Of a stretch of DNA of 64,000 bases, positions 59,252-64,000 are shown one piece after another. The translations under genes were made by a program, and so were the position numbers. The stretch covers positions 1 to 64,000 of the forward strand of contig NZ_BOOY01000019.1 in assembly GCF_016863475.1 (NCBI RefSeq), given 5' to 3'. The stretch comes from Spirilliplanes yamanashiensis. GTDB taxonomy: Bacteria > Actinomycetota > Actinomycetes > Mycobacteriales > Micromonosporaceae. Below the pieces are notes generated by a model. That model was not told where the DNA came from, did not search any database, and saw only the letters and a list, made by a program, of their open reading frames with translations. Positions within the stretch are counted from its first letter, which is position 1. Each line of letters opens with the position of its first letter.

Positions 59252-59592
59252 GCGGTTCCTCCCTGAGGGGCCGAGCCGGTCCGCCGGGGGGCCCGGACCG
59301 GGACGGTGAGCGTTGGGCCGATCGTAGGATGTCGATATCCCGGGACGGGCCATCCCGGATGGGCCATATCGCCGCGCAAGCGGACCGATCGTCGCGGGCT
59401 TGAGGCACGGCCGCCGATCGCCGATAGGATCACGGGCAGACCCGGCACAGCGCCGCACGCAGCGCGAAACCGGTCAGCATGCGGCGCCGCGTGCGCTTTC
59501 GCGGCGTGCCGCCTCTGGCCGCCACGCCGGGTCGCAAATACGCTTCGGTAACTCCGAATTAACAGAAACCCTCAGATAGGCAGGCGGCGTCG
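59252..59592. other. Intergenic between divergent subtilase and fadD genes
   Basis: About 340 bases. On the minus strand TACGAT (59326-59321) may be the subtilase -10. On the plus strand TACGCT (59539-59544) may be the fadD -10. A hairpin-forming GCCGCG/CGCGGC pair lies near 59485-59505. The stretch before fadD (CGAATTAACAGAAACC) is the most AT-rich in the region, as expected of a promoter. No gene is supported. Confidence 0.5.
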
Positions 59593-61419
59593 ATGGCTCT
59601 CGAGGTTCCCTACCGCTCCATCCCCGACATGTTCCTGCGCCGGGTCGCGGCGACGCCCGACCACCAGGCCCTGGCGAAACCCACCGCGGACGACACCGGG
59701 CTCGACTGGCTCACCTGGTCGCAGGTCGGCGACCGGGCCAAGGCCATCGCCGCCGGCCTGCACACGCTCGGCGTCGGCACGGAGGACCGGGTCTCGATCA
59801 TCGCCGGCACCAGCCTCGAGTGGGTGCTCGCCGACCTCGGCATCATGCTGGCGGGCGGCGCCACCACCACGGTCTATCCGACCACCGAGCCCGAGGACGC
59901 CTGCTACATCATCGGCGACTCCGGCTCGAAGGTGCTGATCGCCGAGAACCCGACCCAGGCGCTGAAGATCTCCGGGGCCGACCTGCCGTCGCTCACCCAC
60001 GTCGTGCTGCTCGGCGGCCTCGCCGACGCCGCCGCGAACCCGCCGCAGCTCACCCTCGCCGACCTGGAGGAGCGCGGCCGCACCGCCCTCACCGCCGAGC
60101 CGGACCTGATCGACCGCCTGACGAAGGACATCGGCCCCGACCACCTCGCCACCCTCATCTACACCTCCGGCACCACCGGCCGGCCCAAGGGCGTCGAGCT
60201 GCTGCACGGCGGCTGGTGCTGGGAGGGCGTCGCCCAGGCCGACCTGGGCCTGTTCGAGTCGAGCGACCTGCAGTACCTGTGGCTGCCGCTGTCGCACTCG
60301 TTCGGCAAGACGCTGCTCTGCGGCATCATCCACGTCGGCGTGCCCACCTACGTCGACGGCCGGGTCGACAAGCTCGTCGAGATGCTGTCCGTGGTGCGCC
60401 CGACGCTCATGTGCGCCGCGCCCCGCATCTTCGAGAAGGTCTACAACCGGGCCGTCACCAACGCCACCGCCGAGGGCGGCGCCAAGGCGAAGATCTTCGG
60501 CTGGGCGGTCGCCACCGGCAAGAAGAAGGTCGCGCTCGACCAGGCCGGCAAGCCGGTCCCGGCCGCCCTGCGGCTGCAGTACGGCCTCGCCGAGAAGCTC
60601 GTCTTCAGCAAGCTGCAGCAGCGCCTCGGCGGCCGCCTGCGCGTGCTGGTGTCCGGCAGCGCCCCGCTGAGCCGCCAGATCGCCGAGTTCTTCGCCGCCG
60701 CGAACCTGCCGATCATGGAGGGCTACGGCCTCACCGAGTCCAGCGCGGCGAACTTCGTCAACCGGCTCGGCAAGCTCAAGATCGGCACGGTCGGCCAGGC
60801 GCTCGGCGACCTGGAGTGCCGCATCGACAGCGACGGCGAGGTGCTGCTGCGCGGCGCGCCGGTCATGCGCGCCTACCGCAACCTGCCGGAGGCCACCGCC
60901 GAGTCGTTCACCGAGGACGGGTTCTTCCGCACCGGCGACATCGGCCACCTCGACGCCGACGGCTACCTGAGCATCACCGACCGCAAGAAGGACCTGGTCA
61001 AGACGTCCGGCGGCAAGTACATCGCCCCGTCGCACATCGAGGGCATGTTCAAGGCGGTCTGCCCGTACACCAGCCAGGCGGTCGTCATCGGCCAGGCCCG
61101 CAACTACGTCACCATGCTCATCAGCCTCGACCCCGACGCCATCACCAGCTGGGCGGCGGGCGGCCCGCTGGAGGGCAAGAGCTACGCGGAGATCGTCGCC
61201 GCGCCGGAGACCGAGAAGATGGTCGCGGGCTACATCGACGAGCTCAACGGCAAGCTCAACCGCTGGGAGACCATCAAGAAGTTCGCCATCCTCCCCCGCG
61301 ACCTCACCATCGAGGACGGCGAGATCACCCCGTCGATGAAGATCAAGCGCCGCGGCGTCGAGACCAACTTCGCCGAGCAGATCGACAAGATGTACGCGGG
61401 CACCATCGCCGCGATGTGA
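59593..61419 (+). CDS. fadD: Long-chain fatty acid CoA ligase (FadD15 type)
   Basis: A 608-residue AMP-forming acyl-CoA synthetase. ATP-binding motif YTSGTTGRPKGVEL, the gate region LWLPLSHSFGK, LVSGSAPLSRQIAEFF, GYGLTESSAANFVN, the hinge Asp in FRTGDIGHLDADGYLSITDRKKDLVKTSGGKYIAPSHIE-type A8 motif, and the C-terminal lysine region MKIKRRGV are complete. It activates fatty acids for beta-oxidation or lipid synthesis. No clean Shine-Dalgarno precedes the ATG, and a strong terminator follows. Confidence 0.94.
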   Translation: MALEVPYRSIPDMFLRRVAATPDHQALAKPTADDTGLDWLTWSQVGDRAKAIAAGLHTLGVGTEDRVSIIAGTSLEWVLADLGIMLAGGATTTVYPTTEPEDACYIIGDSGSKVLIAENPTQALKISGADLPSLTHVVLLGGLADAAANPPQLTLADLEERGRTALTAEPDLIDRLTKDIGPDHLATLIYTSGTTGRPKGVELLHGGWCWEGVAQADLGLFESSDLQYLWLPLSHSFGKTLLCGIIHVGVPTYVDGRVDKLVEMLSVVRPTLMCAAPRIFEKVYNRAVTNATAEGGAKAKIFGWAVATGKKKVALDQAGKPVPAALRLQYGLAEKLVFSKLQQRLGGRLRVLVSGSAPLSRQIAEFFAAANLPIMEGYGLTESSAANFVNRLGKLKIGTVGQALGDLECRIDSDGEVLLRGAPVMRAYRNLPEATAESFTEDGFFRTGDIGHLDADGYLSITDRKKDLVKTSGGKYIAPSHIEGMFKAVCPYTSQAVVIGQARNYVTMLISLDPDAITSWAAGGPLEGKSYAEIVAAPETEKMVAGYIDELNGKLNRWETIKKFAILPRDLTIEDGEITPSMKIKRRGVETNFAEQIDKMYAGTIAAM

Positions 61420-61423
61420 CCCG

Positions 61424-61469
61424 GGTGCCGGGCCCGCCGGCGGCGACGACCGTCAGCGGGCCCGGCACC
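61424..61469 (+). terminator. Terminator after fadD
   Basis: GGTGCCGGGCCCGC (61424-61437) pairs perfectly with GCGGGCCCGGCACC (61456-61469) around an 18-base loop, five bases past the fadD stop. Confidence 0.75.
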
Positions 61470-61682
61470 GGTCCCGCAGCAGGCAGATCTCCCCGCCGTG
61501 GCGCGCTCCCGCTCCCACCCGTCCTGGTCGAGCGTCGCGAGCCCGGCGGGTTACCGCGCGCAGCTGTCGTCGAGCAGGCGGCGGCCCCTCCGCGGCGACA
61601 TCCCGGCCGCCACCGATCCCTTGACCTGCCCGCGCCGGCGTCGTAGCGTCCTTTAAACCAGACGGTTGAAACGAGGACCAGG

Positions 61683-62036
61683 ATGCCGCTCGACCGGGTC
61701 TTCGCGGCCCTCGCCGACCCGACCCGCCGCGACATGGTGGCGCGCCTGTCGGTCGCCGACGCCACCGTCAACCAGCTCGCCGAGCCGTACCGGATGAGCC
61801 TGCAGGCGGTCTACAAGCACCTGCGGGTGCTGGAGGAGGCCGGCGTGGTGAGCCGCCCGCCCGGGCCGCAGCCCCGCCCCGTGCGGCTGGAGATCGGAGC
61901 GCTGGACGAGATGGACGAGTGGATCGAGCGGTACCGCCGCCGGGCCGAGCAGCGCTACCAGCGCCTCGACCACCTGCTGGCCGAGCTGGCGGACGAGGAC
62001 CGCAACGGGGACCGCGACGGGGAGCCTCGGCCGTGA
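61683..62036 (+). CDS. ArsR-type winged-helix regulator of the SRPBCC cassette
   Basis: A 117-residue wHTH protein (VFAALADPTRRDMVARLSVADATVNQLAEPYRMSLQAVYKHLRVLEEAGVVSRP). It has no cysteines or metal-site motif, unlike the ArsR at 9152. This subgroup is usually paired with an AHSA1-type SRPBCC gene and senses something other than metal. GAGG lies 7-10 bases before the ATG. It is coupled to the next gene by GTGA. Confidence 0.9.
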   Translation: MPLDRVFAALADPTRRDMVARLSVADATVNQLAEPYRMSLQAVYKHLRVLEEAGVVSRPPGPQPRPVRLEIGALDEMDEWIERYRRRAEQRYQRLDHLLAELADEDRNGDRDGEPRP

Positions 62037-62500
62037 CGCGCATCGAGGCGGACCCCGCGCTGCCGATCATCCGCATCACCCGGGACTTCCGGGCCACCCC
62101 CGAGCGGCTGCTGCGGGCGCACACCGACCCGGAGCTGTACGCCCGGTGGGTCGGCCCGGACGGCATGCACACGCGCATCGAGCAGTGGGACGCCCGCACC
62201 GGCGGCAGCTACCGGTTCGTGTCCGTGCGGGACGGCGCCGAGTACGCCTTCCGCGGCTGCTTCCACGAGATCCGGCCGGACCGCATCGTGCGGACGTTCA
62301 CGTGGGAGGGCGACCCCGACGGGGTGGCCCTGGAGACGCTGCGCTTCGAGGACCTGGGCGGCGGCACGACCCGCCTGCACACGCAGTCGCTGGTGGAGAG
62401 CTTCGAGAGCCGCGACGCCTGGCTGCGCAGCGGCATGGAGACCGGCCTCGACGACGGGTACGCGAAACTGGAGAGGATGCTGGCCGATGGAACTGTCTGA
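62033..62500 (+). CDS. SRPBCC/AHSA1 domain protein
   Basis: A 155-residue helix-grip fold protein of the activator of Hsp90 homologue group (IIRITRDFRATPERLLRAHTDPELYARWVGPDG, GGSYRFVS, WLRSGMETGLDDGYAKLERML). The fold binds hydrophobic ligands. It is encoded between an ArsR regulator and a DinB-fold gene with overlaps of 4 and 14 bases, so all three form a tight operon, perhaps for detoxification. Confidence 0.88.
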   Translation: MTRIEADPALPIIRITRDFRATPERLLRAHTDPELYARWVGPDGMHTRIEQWDARTGGSYRFVSVRDGAEYAFRGCFHEIRPDRIVRTFTWEGDPDGVALETLRFEDLGGGTTRLHTQSLVESFESRDAWLRSGMETGLDDGYAKLERMLADGTV

Positions 62501-63062
62501 GCTGAGCCCCGCGGAGCGGCACCGCCGCATCGGCGGCACGTTCACCGACCGGGTGCGCGGCACGAAGGACTGGGACGCCCCGGCGCCGGTGGCCGGCTGG
62601 ACCGCCCGCGACGTCGTCGGCCACCTCGTCGAGTGGTTCCCGTCGTTCCTCGCCGCCGGTTCGGACGTGCGGCTGCCAGCGGGCCCGGCCGTGGCCGACG
62701 ACCCGGCCGGCGCGTGGCAGGCGCAGGTCGACGGCGTGCAGGCGGTGCTGGACGACCCGGCGACCCCGCAGCGGACGCTGACCAACCGGCACATCGGCGA
62801 CGTCCCGCTGGACCAGGCGATCGACCGGTTCTACACCAGCGACGTGTTCATGCACACCTGGGACCTGGCCCGCGCCACCGGCCAGGACGACCGGCTCGAC
62901 CCGGGCTTCTGCGCCGCCCTGCTGGCCGGCATGGAGCCGATGGACGAGGTGCTGCGCGCCTCGGGCCAGTACGGCCCGCGGGTGGCCGTGCCCGGCGACG
63001 CCGGCGTGCAGGCCAGAATGCTCGGCTTCATCGGCCGCGACCCGTTCTGGACGCCCGCCTGA
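62487..63062 (+). CDS. DinB/mycothiol-dependent maleylpyruvate isomerase fold protein (TIGR03086-like)
   Basis: A 191-residue four-helix protein (WDAPAPVAGWTARDVVGHLVEWF, DRFYTSDVFMHTWDLARATGQD, then PMDEVLRASGQYGPRVAVPGDA). Three metal-ligand His positions typical of the fold are present (HL, H in FMHTWD). The reaction is unknown; mycothiol-dependent transfer is common in the family. The ATG lies inside the SRPBCC gene (14-base overlap). Confidence 0.88.
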   Translation: MELSELSPAERHRRIGGTFTDRVRGTKDWDAPAPVAGWTARDVVGHLVEWFPSFLAAGSDVRLPAGPAVADDPAGAWQAQVDGVQAVLDDPATPQRTLTNRHIGDVPLDQAIDRFYTSDVFMHTWDLARATGQDDRLDPGFCAALLAGMEPMDEVLRASGQYGPRVAVPGDAGVQARMLGFIGRDPFWTPA

Positions 63063-63080
63063 GCGGCGGTCGGGCGGCCG

Positions 63081-64000
63081 TCAGGCGATGACCTCGGCGG
63101 TGCGCCACGACGGGCGCGGCGCGTGGTCGAGGCCCAGGCGCACCCCCGCCAGCCGGCTCACGGCCTCGGTGAGGTCGGCGGCGGGCAGGGTGAACGGCAG
63201 GCGCAGGAAGCGTTCGAGGGTGCCGTCGAGGCCGAACCGGGGCCCGGGCGCCAGGCGCACGCCGACCTCCTCGGCCGCGCGGGCCAGCGCGCTGGACACC
63301 GGGCCGTCGAGCTCGGCCCACAGGGTGACGCCGCCGTGCGGGACGGTGACGCGCCACTGCGGCAGCGCCTCGGCGAGGGCGGCGAGGAGGGCGTCGCGCT
63401 GGGCGGTGAGCTGGGCGATGCGGGCCGGGACGATGGTGCCGGCGCGGTGCAGCAGCGCGACGGCGACGAGCTGGTCGAGCACGGGGCTGGACATGTCGAC
63501 GCCGACCCGCAGGGCGGCGAGGCGCTGCACGAGCGGCGCGGCGGCGCGCACCCAGCCGATGCGCAGGCCGCCCCAGTAGGGCTTGCTCATGCCGCCGATC
63601 GTGATGACCCGGGAGTGCCGGTCGAACACGGCGACCGGCGGCGGCACGGGCGTGCCGTCGAGCGGCAGGTCGACGAACGACTCGTCGACGACCAGGTCGA
63701 CCGACGCGGTGTGCGCGGTCGCGGCGAGGCGTTCGCGCAGCTCGGCAGGCATGAGGTGGCCGGTGGGGTTGTGGAACTCGGGGATGACGTACGCCAGCCG
63801 GGGGCGGGTCTGGCGCAGCGCGCCGAGCAGCAGGTCGGCGTCCCAGCCGGTGGCGGCGTCGACGCCGTGGGTGCTGATCCGGGCGCGCCGGGCGGCGAGC
63901 GCGGCCAGCGCGTTCGGGTACGTGGGCGACTCGACCAGCACCGGCGAGCCGACCGGCACGCACAGCCGCAGCACCAGGTCCAGCGCGTGCTGGGTGCCGC
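63081..64000 (-). CDS. PLP aminotransferase-fold protein, probably MocR-type regulator (partial)
   Basis: The C-terminal 306 residues of a fold-type I PLP protein, entering from the right edge of the window. It shows GTQHALDLVLRL at the edge, PVLVESPTYPNAL, YVIPEFHNPTGHLMP, DESFVDLPL and the PLP lysine in GGMSKPYWGGLRIGW. The sequence before the edge fits the domain that follows a GntR-type HTH in MocR regulators, but the N terminus is outside, so a plain aminotransferase cannot be excluded. Confidence 0.82.
   Translation of the reverse strand, partial: GTQHALDLVLRLCVPVGSPVLVESPTYPNALAALAARRARISTHGVDAATGWDADLLLGALRQTRPRLAYVIPEFHNPTGHLMPAELRERLAATAHTASVDLVVDESFVDLPLDGTPVPPPVAVFDRHSRVITIGGMSKPYWGGLRIGWVRAAAPLVQRLAALRVGVDMSSPVLDQLVAVALLHRAGTIVPARIAQLTAQRDALLAALAEALPQWRVTVPHGGVTLWAELDGPVSSALARAAEEVGVRLAPGPRFGLDGTLERFLRLPFTLPAADLTEAVSRLAGVRLGLDHAPRPSWRTAEVIA

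Overview
The window is very GC-rich and comes from an actinomycete chromosome, most likely the Micromonosporaceae (Actinoplanes, Micromonospora, Dactylosporangium and relatives). This rests on codon use, on start codons directly behind TAnnnT promoter hexamers, and on a housekeeping gene order (uvrB, coaE, rpsA, polA, pdtaR, tesB, pyk, lgt, trpA, trpB, trpC, trpE, hisI). As I remember it, that order matches M. tuberculosis Rv1633 down to Rv1606. The family assignment is an inference.

Layout. 1-0.56 kb: a 14-bp tandem repeat and gene-poor DNA. 0.56-12.5 kb: uvrB, coaE with a GrpB-like tail, rpsA and polA, all on the minus strand, mixed with small accessory genes (monooxygenase-like protein, two GNAT acetyltransferases, methyltransferase, DUF2945 and DUF3140 pair, ArsR regulator). 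12.7-19.3 kb: a branched-chain amino acid type ABC system. The binding protein is on the plus strand and faces the permease/ATPase operon (livH-livM-livG-livF) on the minus strand; a broken membrane-protein gene lies between them. 19.5-22.4 kb: pdtaR, an odd tRNA with anticodon CAA, a decayed LAGLIDADG-type gene beside it, and a PLP decarboxylase. 22.5-25.5 kb: a 1007-residue membrane protein with a long disordered tail.

25.5-45 kb is mostly minus-strand metabolism: a TauE-like exporter, tesB-pyk, glutamate synthase gltB-gltD, an FAD monooxygenase, lgt, trpC-trpB-trpA and hisI-trpE with a Trp-associated membrane protein. Nitrogen assimilation, lower glycolysis, acyl-CoA turnover, lipoprotein maturation and tryptophan/histidine synthesis are all represented. 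No trpD or trpG lies in the window.

45-64 kb is more accessory: a drug-efflux type ABC pair with a TetR regulator and a clear promoter/operator; a DUF2470 gene and a zinc-ligand-free S4 paralogue that share a double DtxR-type iron box; a heterodimeric ABC exporter with one consensus and one degenerate ATP site; an OmpR two-component system near a PepSY protein; a secreted subtilase; a FadD-type acyl-CoA ligase; an ArsR/SRPBCC/DinB-fold cassette; and an aminotransferase-fold gene cut by the window edge.

The most unusual item is the class-I tRNA with a leucine (CAA) anticodon next to the degraded HTH/LAGLIDADG gene at 20.2-20.9 kb. The shared iron box, the LexA-like box before trpC, the extracytoplasmic domain fused to LivH and the stop-broken gene at 14.3-15.1 kb also deserve a second look.
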